From contig OX637353.1 in assembly GCA_951799405.1 (NCBI GenBank), forward strand, positions 10,912,001-10,976,000: 64,000 nt of DNA. Direction: 5' to 3'. The stretch's first letter is position 1. Every line of letters begins with the position of its first letter. A program made the position numbers and the translations under genes. The DNA comes from Agapetus fuscipes (Eukaryota; Arthropoda; Insecta; Trichoptera; Glossosomatidae). The notes under the pieces are model-generated. The model made no database searches. It was not told the DNA's origin and saw nothing but the letters and a program-made list of their open reading frames with translations. This document shows positions 22,560 through 33,127 of the stretch, in pieces.

Positions 22560-22765
22560 ACGCCAATCTTGTCAAATATGACTTTTTCATGCAGTTGTCT
22601 TAAGAATCAAATTCTACACAATCTGAACTAAGAAAAAACGTAAAACTCGATAATGTGAGAGTTCTTTGAAATATGTTTTTTAAATAGATTTTTTGTATTC
22701 ATAAGACACGTTGGTCCAGTACACATGCAAACATTGCTCATGTAAAATTTTCTCGATGGCGATAA
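22560..22765 (-). repeat. Repeat E
   Basis: In reverse it shares ACATGAGCAATGTTT, CATGTGTACTGGACC and GATTCTTAAGACAA with 56640-56800 and the start of the 1.6-kb copy. Confidence 0.55.
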
Positions 22766-22821
22766 TTTATACGATAAACAAGAACTAAGGCAGCGATTTG
22801 TAGTGGAACTCTTTTCCGGGT

Positions 22822-23055
22822 TTTCCACGAAGGGGTCGCATGTGGTGAATGGAATCTATTTCTTTTTACGGGTAAGGGTTTCCCAGCTCCCGAGGGGATT
22901 GGCTCTCATTTCTTGTGAAGCCTGAGTAAACCTTGCTGATATATTATTTTGAGTTTAAATAAACACCAAAACGGGAAATTATTTCTGAAGGTGGGATTCC
23001 AACCTGAGCTCTCGGCATGGAATGCAAGCACTCTACCAACTAAGCTACCGACCGG
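22822..23055 (-). repeat. SINE-T1, near complete
   Basis: From the CCACGAAGGGGTCGCATG box to the head; the middle (GGCCGGCCTTACGCC region) has been deleted. Confidence 0.8.
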
Positions 23056-23689
23056 ACTTCGTGTAGCTTCTTTATAAGCAAATTAAATGTACAGGCTAGG
23101 GTGGAGGAGAATTCGTATGATGAATACTTGTCTCTAACATTCGAAGAAGCATTCTGCTAAATCTCAATTAAACTGATAATAGCAAAAGCAATTCTAGAAG
23201 CAGGTCTTTGTGTAAGACATGCATAATATTATATTGTATCATACTTGTCTGTTCACTTGAAGCTTGGCTCTATGCACCGAGTATAAAACTAATGTTAACA
23301 CTCAACCAAAGCATTGTACCAGCAAATGTATGTTAATTTAAACACCGCCTCTAGTGAACGTCTTTGTTTTCATGCATTTTTGGTTGTGAAACTTAAGTTG
23401 GAACTTTGAGTTCTGGATTGCCTAAGGCATCACTTGTCAAGTTACAATTAAACTTAGCGTTGATTCATTAGAGACGTCTCGGTGAAAGTATGAGTGCGCT
23501 TTGTGCATACGCTGCATTGGATTAATGAGGAGTCCAATTCATTCTCGTGTGTCGAGACTTAATTAAAACATGATTGAAAATGTGGAGTCTGAGCTGCAGT
23601 GTTGGCGGCTTAGACCTTTAAAATTTTGTTTAATTAAAATGTTCATTTCAATCGTTGTATTTCATAATTAACTGAAAGTTCTTTTAATC
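23056..23689. other. Spacer
   Basis: No gene. GCTGCAGTGTTGGCGGCTTA near 23594-23613 recurs in reverse at about 24064 and 24176. Confidence 0.5.
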
Positions 23690-23965
23690 TAATCCAATCT
23701 TTAAAATTTAAGCGCCCTTGCAGTGACAGTAGTCACGAAACGGCGCTCTACAAATCATCATCATCATAAACAAATTTTTAAGCCCTTCATATTGAAAGCA
23801 TTTTCACAAGCAGACACTTATGAATTCGCGTTTACACATGCTGCATGTGTGCAAACAAAATAAAAACACAAATCTCAATAATGAACATAAAACCTTCAAT
23901 TCTTATCGCTCCTCTCTGAAACAAAGGGGACTTTGGCAAAGTGAACCAATTTTAACAGAACGTTT
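23690..23965 (-). repeat. L3 repeat, old and diverged
   Basis: It keeps TTTTCACAAGCAGACAC, CATGCTGCATGTG and TTTGGCAAAGTGAACC. An extra segment with CATCATCATCAT precedes it. Confidence 0.65.
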
Positions 23966-24876
23966 AGACAACCCCTATAAATAAATAAAATGTGCTAATA
24001 ATGCACAACAAATTGTAAAAAATAACAGACAAGACAAAAAACAATTAAGATATAAAAGCCGTAGCCGCCAACACTGCAGATAAACTTTATCAAGAAAAAA
24101 CAACTTTATCAACAAAAAACAATTAAGATATAATCAATTTTATCAACACAAAACAATGAAGATTTGAAAGCCTTAGCCGCCAACACTGTAGGTTAACAAA
24201 TAGATAACAGCAAAAGAAAGAAATTTACATAGGTACAACTTTTTACAAAGATACGTAGATGGTCATGTATACATAGATGGTCATACCACATTTGGTTACA
24301 TAAATCTGAGAGCCAATACACCTTTAGGGCCCTACCTCACCGGGATGCCATGGCGACGTCAATGCAATGTAGTAAATTGGACTTAAATATTGAAAGTTGG
24401 GAGGAATTGGTAACGTAGTTAAGTACAAAGTGAGTGCAAATGAAGAAAATGTATAAAAAATGCGATGGCTATGAATTAATTGAATTTGTAGTCTCTTTTA
24501 TGGGAGTTTTACTTATTATGATGACTCAAAATAATGCATTGAATTTATCTTTATCAGATGAAATGAGTACCTGAATTTTTCGACTAATTTATTTGCCCTT
24601 TTGCGTAATGCAAAAATGATATTTTATCACAAAAACGTGACGGCGGTACGACCTTTAATTAGACTTATTGAAAGCGAATTTGTTTACTTTTGGGGCTCAA
24701 AAAATCAGTATCGCGTGGCTCTAATTAATTTTGGCTTTGATATCAGAACCTTAAGTACAAAAATTTACGTTTAAACTAAGGCATAACGTTAACCAGTGGC
24801 GTAGGGTCCTACAGCACTGCTTACTTCGATATTATAATGCAAAAAAGGAAGTAAAATATTTACTCTATAATTTATA
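23966..24876. other. Spacer with a ~110-bp partial duplication
   Basis: AAGCCGTAGCCGCCAACACTG (24057 on) and AAGCCTTAGCCGCCAACACTG (24169 on), trimmed here, mark a direct repeat. Nothing coding is visible. Confidence 0.5.
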
Positions 24877-25180
24877 TAATAATAATATAATATTAGGATG
24901 ATTTATTTGGTGAGCGCTGTTTTTGTGTGTATCACACCTCAAGAGCCCTCTGCGAGCTTAGTCGTTGCTGTAGAAAGCGCCAATTCTCAAGCAAGACCCA
25001 GTTGTTGTAAGGTTGGATGGACCTTTCAGTGACCGGTCTTTGGTAAAGGTTTATGAATCTTTCAACTCAGCGAAGAGCATATTCGAAATATAAATGGTAT
25101 ATTTTTGTGCTCCGCCGGGATCCGAATCCACAACGTTCCATTTACGAGTCCGAAGTGTTGCCACTGGACTACGGACCGGT
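24877..25180 (-). repeat. SINE-T2, full length
   Basis: Complete from the ATAATAATATAAT tail to the ACGGACCGGT head. It lies directly downstream (on the minus strand) of the 5S-like sequence. Confidence 0.88.
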
Positions 25181-25187
25181 CCAAGAT

Positions 25188-25304
25188 GCCAACGACACTC
25201 GGTGTACCTGAGCGGCAACCCATCCAAGTACTATCCGCGCCCAATGTTGCTTAACTTCGGTGATCCATGGGAACTGGTGTTTTCAACATGGTAACGTCGT
25301 TGTC
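25188..25304 (-). rRNA. 5S rRNA-like sequence, probable pseudogene
   Basis: Read on the minus strand it is about 117 nt, the length of 5S rRNA. It opens with ACAACGACGTTACCATG and closes with GTGTCGTTGGC, which can pair as helix I. The conserved ATCACCGAAGTTAAGCAAC and TAGTACTTGGATGGG stretches are present. Changes in the C-box region (GGGTTGCC for the usual GGGTGACC), a mutated helix III and no oligo-T terminator argue against a working gene. A tRNA-type SINE starts 7 bases further on in the same direction. Confidence 0.85.
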
Positions 25305-25533
25305 ATCTATAATTTATAATCTTAGTTGCAAGGATATATTCATTTAAAGCTCTCAAATGTATGCCCACAAACAAACACGTGCTGAATGTGTACTTACAAA
25401 TAAAATCCAAACCTCAAATGAACATAAGCCCTACAAGTTTTGCCGACCTTCCCTGACACAGGGGTGACATTGGCAAAGTGACCCATTTTTAACAGTATGG
25501 GTGGTCAGCCTCATACCAACCTATAAGTCAAGG
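25305..25533 (-). repeat. L3 repeat abutting the 5S-like sequence
   Basis: The tail (ATAATTTATAATC in reverse) touches the 5S-like start with no spacer. Full-length body. Confidence 0.85.
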
Positions 25534-25544
25534 ATCTCTAAAAT

Positions 25545-25795
25545 CTTTTATCTAAGTAGCAAAGATAAATGCATTTCCATAAGCAGACGCGTATAAGCTT
25601 GCGCTTACACATGACGCATGAGGACTTACAATATAAAAAAAACAAACTCAAATGAACACAAGCCTTGCAACTCTTACCGACCTTCCCTGAAATAGGAGTG
25701 CAAGCAAGCAAGCATGCAAGACGCATGAGAACTTACAATATAAAAAAAAAACTCAAATGAACACAAGCCTTGCAACTCTTACCGATAATATAAAC
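25545..25795 (-). repeat. L3 repeat with an internal duplication
   Basis: The stretch from GACGCATGAG to CAACTCTTACCGA occurs twice (25612-25682 and 25728-25788) with a GCAAGCAAGCAAGCATGC run between. Confidence 0.75.
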
Positions 25796-26199
25796 TAGAA
25801 ATAAAAAAATACAAATAAAAAATGTAACTAGTTACTTAAACCCTCAATAGAGATGCTTTTTTAGTTTCATACATTTTTTTTTGGAAAACGCGATGCTTTT
25901 GTCGTTTTAAAAAAATAAAGAAACTCAAACGCTCGCTAGAGGCGCTGTTTCAGTTTTGATATATCAAAATTTCTAATTAATGTTCAAACACTCTGTGTTC
26001 GGAGCAATTTACAATAAATAAGGTGCGTCGACGTATTGGCTTGCGAAACCAGCTACATGAAATTTATTTTGAATCTGTAATGAAAAATATTATATCATAT
26101 CGTATCTAGTGGGCCAATGGTTGTCAACCTCTTTCTTTTCATAATATTTCTATGTATAAAAAAAGGAAATTTACTTCTAGTTAGGTACTTTTATAATTT
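25796..26199. other. AT-rich spacer
   Basis: No gene or named repeat seen. Confidence 0.5.
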
Positions 26200-26431
26200 G
26201 GTAAGCGTGGAAGGGGAAGACCTAGGAAACAATGGATTGATCAGATAAATGAGATTGCGAATGAATGGAATTTACAGAGTGGAAACAAGAGAAGAGCATG
26301 CATGAAAAGAGTGATGAAATTAGATGAGATGAAAGAAGTATGCAAGGACAGAGTCAAGTGGAGGCACTTGTGTGGAGGTACTGGCCACCCCTAGAGGAAA
26401 GGCGGCAGGATACAAGACAAGACAAGACAAG
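26200..26431 (+). pseudogene. LINE-A 3' fragment, 5'-truncated
   Basis: It encodes the last ~64 residues of the LINE-A protein, from GKRGRGRPRKQW to the stop, followed by the same short 3' end and a (CAAGA)n tail. By eye it differs from 1390-1615 at one base plus one extra tail unit. Such 5' truncation is usual for LINE insertions, and the near identity dates it as recent. Confidence 0.93.
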
Positions 26432-26744
26432 TTTTTGATGTTGATTTGTTTTTTTCGAGATTGCTCGAGTGTTTGGTCGGATGTTCACTGATGTAACGAT
26501 TTTTAATATTTCGAGAATGTGTTTTTTTCTTACTATAAAATAAGGACCATAACTCTCTGTAGCGTCAGAAATCAACCGACCGTTGAATTGAGCAAATGTA
26601 CAGCGAATGAAAGAAATTGTGTAAATTAAATCACCGTGGTTTTCATTAAATAGAACTAGCGTACAAACATAACAATACGTACCATGAAGGCAGGACAAAA
26701 ATTCATAACTTCGCCTAGCACTCTTTTAAGAAATAACATTGGGG
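26432..26744. other. Spacer
   Basis: No gene. Bases 26640-26680 (AAATAGAACTAGCG, AACATAACAAT) recur near 40560-40590. Confidence 0.4.
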
Positions 26745-26812
26745 ATTCGCATTATATGCATTCTCACAAGCAGACACGTATAAGCTCGCGCATGTACAAT
26801 AATTTGTTATAT
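26745..26812 (-). repeat. L3 fragment
   Basis: Only TGCATTCTCACAAGCAGAC and its flank remain, directly before the solo-LTR-like repeat. Confidence 0.6.
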
Positions 26813-27234
26813 TGTTGTGTTTTTAGGGTTCAAATAGTCTTCAAATAAAAAAAAACTGGTCTTCTATACAGGATATGTAATTAAACATTCAGATTTATTT
26901 AACAATTTATATTTATTTTTAACAATTCACATTTATGGCTTAGCAATTTACATTTATTTCACAGATGGTTCACTTACACTGGCTTTCTTATTCAAAAACA
27001 GAGTGTCGTATGTAGACTGACTCCTGCAAGCTGCTTGCAGCTTTTTATTCTCCAAAGATAGTAGTTACTAGAAGCCAATTTTGCTGGAACCTTCCAGAAC
27101 AGAAAGCTTTGATTAGGTACATAATTGAATATCTCTTTACCCTAGATACCTATAATTATTACTCCAACTCTCATCAGCTATAACTAATACACCTACCTAC
27201 CTAATATTTATATGTATTTGTTATTTACATAACA
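26813..27234. repeat. Solo-LTR-like repeat, copy 1
   Basis: It runs from TGTTGTG to ACATAACA (TG...CA) and matches 52810-53201 at both ends and in the middle (GGTCTTCT, CCTGCAAGC, ACTAATAC). No clear target duplication; internal retrotransposon sequence is absent. Confidence 0.6.
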
Positions 27235-28002
27235 GTTTCTTTTATTTTGTTGGTCATATGAAGTCATAGTATATAGAAAGTGGAGCAGAAGTCTGTTATG
27301 AGTTGTAGGAGCTGTGGCGGCCCCAGTGGGGCGTGAAAAACCAATTATGGCAACGGACTAATCAGCCAACGGTATCGCATTACATTAATTAAATGTCTAC
27401 ACAGGCTATGCAGGGGGGGGGGGGTACCCTGTGGAAGCAAAACTATGCGCCAGTGATACAGGCTTCTAATAACCCGACTCCCGACGGCTTCTCTTTAAAA
27501 GTAATGTGCTATATACAAAGGGTTCCTTTTAAAATATGGCTTACATAGAATTGAATCTCTTTAAAAAATGGTCTACAAATAATGAGTTCCCTTTAAAAAT
27601 GGTATACATATACATACCACGGGTTCTCTTTATAAAATGGTCTATATATAATCGATTCCCTTTTTTAAAAATGGTCTACGTAGAATGGGTTCACTTTGAA
27701 AATGGTGTAGGTACATACAACAGAGAAGAGGGGGAAAAAAATCGAGAAGACGTTCATAACTGTAAAACAAAATTATTTAAGTACTTGTAGATGAGAAGGA
27801 CACTAAGATCTTTTTCACGCAAAACGTGTTATGTCCGGGTTGACAATGGTTTATAGTTTAGAAAGCCTAGAATATGTGGGGCAGTATAAAAAGTGAAAAT
27901 ATCTTCTTCTTTTGGTGCCACTACTATCATTTTAATTATTTATTTTGAGTATTCATTTTTAGCTTTTTTTTGTAGACTGGTATGCGGTAGACCACACATG
28001 CT
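27235..28002. other. Spacer with G run and minisatellite
   Basis: It includes a run of 12 G near 27415-27424 and the 27.5-kb minisatellite. No coding exon was recognised, although the LMO first exon could lie upstream unseen. Confidence 0.5.
27518..27722 (+). repeat. Minisatellite, ~30-36 bp unit, about six copies
   Basis: Each unit has the form GGTTCCCTTTAAAAATGG followed by TCTACATAtaat-like sequence. The 84-codon frame across it is a product of the repeat. Confidence 0.7.
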
Positions 28003-28125
28003 TTCCAAAAATGGTTCACTTCACCAACGTCACCTCTCTTTCACTGAACGCCAGCAAGAGTGACAGGACTTGTGTTATCTAAGGTTTGATTTATGCTTGT
28101 GTCTTCTAATGTAATTCTAACCTAA
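28003..28125 (+). repeat. L3 repeat, degenerate
   Basis: AATGGTTCACTTCACCAACGTCACC and following, diverged and truncated; shortened here to its recognisable head. It ends 116 bases before the LMO exon. Confidence 0.5.
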
Positions 28126-28240
28126 AAAAAATAGAATCTGACAACTTAGCGCCTTTACAATGACACACTGCCATAAAAGGCGCTTTATAAGTTTTGTACT
28201 TCAATCAAATCAATTCAACCTGCTTTTGTCGTTGTTCCAG

Positions 28241-28517
28241 GGTCAGGTGACATCAAGTTGGCGCTGAGCCGCGGCTCCGTGACCGGCAGCGCTGTGGCAG
28301 CTGGAGGAGGTCCAGGAGGCCCAGGAGGTCCGGCAGCCATCAGGGAGTGCGCCTCCTGCGGCAAGCCCATCACGGAACGCTTCTTGCTCAAGGCGCTGGA
28401 CCTCTACTGGCACGAGGACTGCCTCAAGTGCGGCTGCTGCGACGCCAGGCTGGGAGAAGTGGGATCCACGCTGTACACCAGGGCTGACCTGATACTCTGC
28501 AAAAGGGACTATCTCAG
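28241..28517 (+). CDS. Bx: LIM-only protein (LMO/Beadex-like), exon with LIM domain 1
   Basis: LMO proteins have two LIM zinc-binding domains and no homeodomain. In the nucleus they bind the cofactor Ldb1/Chip and so limit LIM-homeodomain factors such as Apterous. This exon encodes a Gly/Pro-rich lead (AAGGGPGGPGGPAAIREC) and then LIM1, from CASCGKPITERFLLKALD to CKRDYLR, with the expected C-x2-C, H-x2-C and C-x2-C ligands. It closely follows vertebrate LMO1 as I recall it. The acceptor is GTTGTTCCAG and the donor CAG/GTATTT. The exon starts in phase 1 and has no ATG before LIM1, so translation must begin in an upstream exon that I did not find. The exon is GC-rich against AT-rich surroundings. 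Confidence 0.95.
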
Positions 28518-29200
28518 GTATTTGCCCAAACAATCAAGGTCATCACGATCTATCCTAAGCAGAACTCACAGGGATCGTCTAATAAGTCAAAAGAGTCTGT
28601 CTGCGGTGTTGTAAATAGGTATACATAGTTAGTTGTGTCATGGCTTTTTTCAGGAACAATGTTAGCTAAAGGCCTTCCGCACCACAATCCTCCAGGATAG
28701 TCTGTCTTTTACCGGTTTTTTCTATGGCCATCTTACTCCCAGGACTTTTGGCATCGGCTGCAACATTGTTTACCCACCATATCCTAGGACGTCAGAGTAG
28801 TCTGATACCAGAGGAAGCACAATCCAAGACATTTCAGATTATCCTAGATCCATCTAGGATACTACACATTTCAAGAGTAAGCTGGCCCATTGAATTTTAA
28901 CTGATTTCATTACTTAACACTATGTTTTACTCTTGAAATATAGCTATGTGTCACCTTTAGGTACAGGTCCAAGAATGCGACGAAGCATTTTAGTTTTCAA
29001 AACCTTTTTTTCCTGAGTTAGACTCCGGTGAGTGAAACACTCGCAAAAACTATAAAAACAAAAAATACAACAACAGATTATGAGCGTAGTTTTGGGCAGT
29101 ACTGGCGATAGCAAAAGTATTTGCCACCGGATTTTCATTGCATTATGACCAGCTTTCATGTTATTCTGTCACTAATTCCATCGTACCATTTGTCCTCCAG
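28518..29200 (+). other. LMO intron, 683 bp
   Basis: GT...AG bounded and free of the named repeats. Reading through it adds 32 residues to the LIM1 frame before a stop. Confidence 0.85.
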
Positions 29201-29326
29201 GTTATTTGGAGTGACGGGTAACTGCGTGGCCTGCAACAAAGTGATACCTGCCTTTGAAATGGTGATGAGAGCCAAAAGCTTCGTCTACCACTTAGAATGT
29301 TTCGCCTGTCAGCAATGCAACCACAG
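29201..29326 (+). CDS. Bx: LMO/Beadex-like, exon with first half of LIM domain 2
   Basis: The 126-bp exon completes the split arginine codon and reads [20 protein letters not shown] through to FACQQCNHR. It carries the first ligands of LIM2: C-x2-C (CVAC), His and Cys in YHLEC, and Cys in [23 protein letters not shown] is the LMO1/2/3 signature. The acceptor is TGTCCTCCAG and the donor CACAG/GTAATT. Both ends split codons after two bases, so the frame carries over cleanly. Confidence 0.96.
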
Positions 29327-29798
29327 GTAATTTATTCATCTTTGTCTTCTTTATCCATTCCTCAAAAAATTCTAACAACTTTCTCAACCCTTCAAACAAC
29401 TTCTCTTGTTGACTTTGTCTTTACACCTTTTTATTCAATTCTTCAACGTTCATCATTCAAGTATGTTTTTTTCTTTAAGATTACCTAACCATCAAATTGT
29501 GTCCCATTGAGCTTTAATTTCTAACTATTTTTTTTATTAATTTGTTTTGTAATTCGACTCCTCCATCATTATGAAATCCATTTCACTGCTTTCTCTTTCA
29601 TCATCCTTTGGTCAACTTCCTTTAACCGTTTATATTCTTACTTCCTGGTAGTTTGTATTAAATGTATATCTTTGATACCCATTCATTATGTCATCTGTGT
29701 ATCTCACATGGGTTTTCCTATCACATTTTCAAGCGTTCCACTTCGTTTTTGGCTTGTTCTTCAGATGGATTTCATTACCTTTGTGTTTGTCTGTCCAG
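29327..29798 (+). other. LMO intron, 472 bp
   Basis: Pyrimidine-rich on the coding strand, with the acceptor TTTGTCTGTCCAG. No repeat was recognised. Confidence 0.85.
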
Positions 29799-29940
29799 GT
29801 TTTGCGTTGGTGACCGGTTCTACCTGTGTGATAACAAGATCCTGTGCGAGTACGACTACGAGGAGCGGCTGGTGTTCGCCAACATGGCCCACAACCCCTC
29901 AAGCCTGGCGCACGTGCGACGGCAAGTCAGCGCGTTACAG
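29799..29940 (+). CDS. Bx: LMO/Beadex-like, exon with end of LIM domain 2
   Basis: The 142-bp exon reads FCVGDRFYLCDNKILCEYDY and then EERLVFANMAHNPSSLAHV and RRQVSALQ. The final LIM2 zinc ligands lie in CEYDY. The segment after the LIM domain, with ERLVFANMA and SLAHVRRQV, is longer than in vertebrate LMOs and, as I recall, resembles arthropod Beadex proteins. The exon ends on a whole codon at CAG/GTAAAG, where the next exon joins in frame. Confidence 0.96.
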
Positions 29941-30667
29941 GTAAAGCATGTGTTTCTCTTCTTATTGACCAAATAAGATAAGGCGTAGTCGATTCCAAAT
30001 TGTGTGAGATGCATCAAGATGTGAATGTGATTAAATAGACTCCTTCTAGTTAGAATGGAGCACATCCAGCAAATGAAACATCGGAACTTACTTAAAATAA
30101 TTAGGAATACAGAACGACGCACAATAGTAGGAAGATTTAGAACAAGATGGCTGAATGGGAACATGGATGGTAGATGATGATGAAATAAGTTTGTGAAAAT
30201 TGGGGAGGAGTGCGTTGGAAACAGCGGTTGTAATAGTTAACGAAGGTGATGTTTGACGTTACCAAAACATGGACGTAAATGGTAAACTTTAAAACTTTCG
30301 CTACCTCAGAGTGTTTGGTTCCAGGGTTCTACCAAGATCTGTTAAAATGGAACTTTCTCATTATCAAATCAAACATTGGCAGAATTGTCGTACGCTGAGC
30401 GAAATTTGTGCTGTTTTTAACAATCTCATAAACTTCTCATCATCAATCAAATGAGATGGGTTTGCCCCTCCAAGCGAGATACATATCTCACTTGATTGCT
30501 GGAGAGTTGTTTTCCGGGATCTGTTGCCGTGGTCTGTGTAAACTGGAGCTTCCGAACGGTTCACTTACGTATATCTGCGATGAGCTTTTTCAGCGTGAAA
30601 GTGAAATTATGAAGATGATCTTGATGAAACTGTGATGTGACTGTCTCACTTAATTTATTTGTTCCAG
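29941..30667 (+). other. LMO intron, 727 bp, with two repeat scraps
   Basis: Bases 30030-30190 look like a decayed LINE C-terminus (weak). Bases 30505-30625 match one arm and the centre of the palindrome at 41159-41345, with the centre inverted. The acceptor is TTTATTTGTTCCAG. Confidence 0.7.
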
Positions 30668-30868
30668 TCCCCTAACGATGCTGCTCGCTTGGGCATGGCC
30701 GGCGGGTATCATCCGGCCGCCAACGGTGTCTCTGGTGGTCCACCTGGCGGGGTGGGAGGCCCGGCAGGAGGAGACAAGGACCTGCTCCTGGGAGGAAGCG
30801 GAGCAGGAGACGACGCCTCCAGCGGCTATGGCAGCCCTGATGCAGACACGTGTGACGCGCCGCGATGA
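30668..30868 (+). CDS. Bx: LMO/Beadex-like, last coding exon (Gly-rich tail)
   Basis: The exon continues the frame with SPNDAARLGMAGGYHPAANG. It then becomes a low-complexity Gly/Pro/Asp tail with DKDLLLGGSGAGDDASSGYG and ends TCDAPR before TGA at 30866-30868. No domain is visible; the tail is probably disordered. With the preceding exons the visible protein is about 247 residues, plus the missing N-terminus. The coding sequence is GC-rich. A possible alternative is a longer tail in another frame across the next splice donor, but the TGA is in the frame set by the LIM exons. Confidence 0.88.
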   Translation, partial: SPNDAARLGMAGGYHPAANGVSGGPPGGVGGPAGGDKDLLLGGSGAGDDASSGYGSPDADTCDAPR

Positions 30869-33120
30869 CAGATGCGCCCCGCGCTCAGACCACTGTCCCC
30901 AGCGCGCAAGCCCAGGGGCAGGGCGCAGAGGACTGAACTACAGGTGAGGCTACTTTTACCACCTAATTTTGTAAAGGGTGACAAAAATAAGAGCTGGAAG
31001 CTACAAGAGGTGTGGAAGCATCAGTGAACAAGGGTAGTAACATGATCACTCATGACGATGGTAATGTTTTTTTTTAAATATATTTGTTAAGAGGTTTGTA
31101 ACTCACCCACCTTTTTTTGTCTGGCCAGTTCTCTTCAAGCAGAAGCTTGTGTGTATGCAGTGCCATCTGTTGAATCATGCTCGAATCTATAGGAAAAGGC
31201 CGGGCTCGAAACGGCGTTAGAGTTATTAATGCAAATTCGAATGCAAACGCCTTACCCTTCGACCATCCCAGTGACAAATTTTGTGGTTGATGTATTAAAA
31301 CTCTCTTTATGCTTGAATAAATCTTCAGGCAAGAATAGAGAAGAAGAGTGAAAGAAATTGCTGCAAGCCAATCCCAGGATTGAAACAAGAGAAGAAGAGA
31401 AATCTTCAGTTTTCATGTTCTTTACCAAGGGGATTTGAAGGTGGGTGATAAAAAGAGTATAGTTTTTTCTGTTAAAATAATTTTGAAAAACACAATAAAA
31501 AAGATAATCTGATGTAAGAAAGATGAACGAATAACAAGGGAAAAATAACAAGGAATTTAATATGTACGGTATGATGCAAAAAAGTCAAATTATTCAACAA
31601 CGCTGGAATCTTTTATAATGGCCTGCAAGTTCCGAAAAGTTTTTTGTTATTTTTTTATATTCTTTTCACAACTAATTTATCTTTTCCTCCTGTGTTTTAT
31701 TGCAATAATAAAATAATTCACGACAAATTTCTCTCTTGTCCTCAGTTTAAGCTACATTGAGGAATCGCCACAACGATATCGCCAAATCAGACGACTCAGT
31801 TACCCCCACCACCCTCTCTTAATGAATAACTAATTAGAAACAATTGTTTCTACCCTTCTCTCTGCATTCTTAAAATTCCGCATTCTGTATCATAAAAACA
31901 TGTTTATTTTCGACGTGGAAGTGATAATATACTTTTTGAGTACAACAATAAATACAGAAACAAAATATGTTTGTTATTAAGTTTAAAAAAAACGTTGCAA
32001 AAATCGTACGGTCTAGCACAAGAAAAATCATCATTTAAACATTCCTATTTATTTTGCAAAAAAAACATTTCGAATTGATGTTAAAATGAAAATCATTCAA
32101 ATTTTCTCTTTTTCAATTTAAATTTACCGTCATGTTATCATTACAGAAAGGACTAAATGCAATTATATATATTGATAACAAAAGCACAAGATAGTCATTT
32201 ACGATATTTTCATTTCAAAAAGTAATAAATTGAATTTTAAATATGGCTGAAAAAACGAGGTAGCTATTTGCAAAAAAATGTTGTGCTAAATTACTCTTGT
32301 CCCCGATACGATTATTTTATTTATTTAAAACCACTACTGAACGCTTTAAGTCCGATCAATGGATACTTAATATTGTAAATATTTGCTACAATGATGGCCA
32401 CAAATATGTGGATGGGTTTTCCGCACTTTCCACAAACTTTCCTACTCTCTTGCAATATTTGTAGATATATTTCTCGGATGGTACAGAATCACAAGTATAA
32501 AAGCTTTGCATTTAAATTTAACCATATGTTTCACCAAAAATTTAGAGAAACTAAAACAGCTAGAATGCGTTTGAACTTTTCTTCCATTAAACGGGTTAAA
32601 CTCTACGGTTGAATTTCAACGAAAAGTTGTATACTTTGTGTACTGAGGTCCTTAGCCCACAAATGTATAAGGCGAGGGTTCTATCCGTTTAAAAACATGA
32701 ATCTTGGCATTCACGTAATTTTGTTAAATTTAAAAATTGAAGTTAGATTTTTTTAAATCCAGTGGAAAAAAACGATTGATAAATTAAAATAAAAAGGACA
32801 ATTCTAGTTTTTGGACTTCTTTAATGTTATTTTTAATTGTTTTTAATTTAAGTCGCGTGAAAACTGAGAATCTTAAAAATGATGTATATTTAATTGTCTA
32901 CTCATTTTTCTATGCATTTCATTTCTACATTCACTTGTGTAAATGAAAGTTGCTTGCGTGTTCGCCAAGTTTCATGCTAACTTTCGGATGGGACCGTAAC
33001 CTGAACTAAGGGCCCAGACAAAGAGAATCCGTGTATACGATAAAGAAAAAAAATGTTTGTAAAATGTATGTATGTATGTAAAATAAACTTGTTTTAGCGC
33101 ATAAGGTTGTAATTAATGAA

Positions 33121-33127
33121 ACCAAAG
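33121..33127 (+). promoter_or_regulatory. miR-9 seed match in LMO 3' UTR
   Basis: ACCAAAG is complementary to miR-9 bases 2-8. In Drosophila, miR-9a is known to repress the Beadex/dLMO mRNA. One such 7-mer in 1.7 kb could occur by chance about one time in ten. Confidence 0.4.

Noticed and set aside
30678..30947. An 89-codon frame overlapping the last LMO exon
   Set aside because: It is a different frame from the one fixed by the LIM exons and the exon junctions; GC richness keeps it open.
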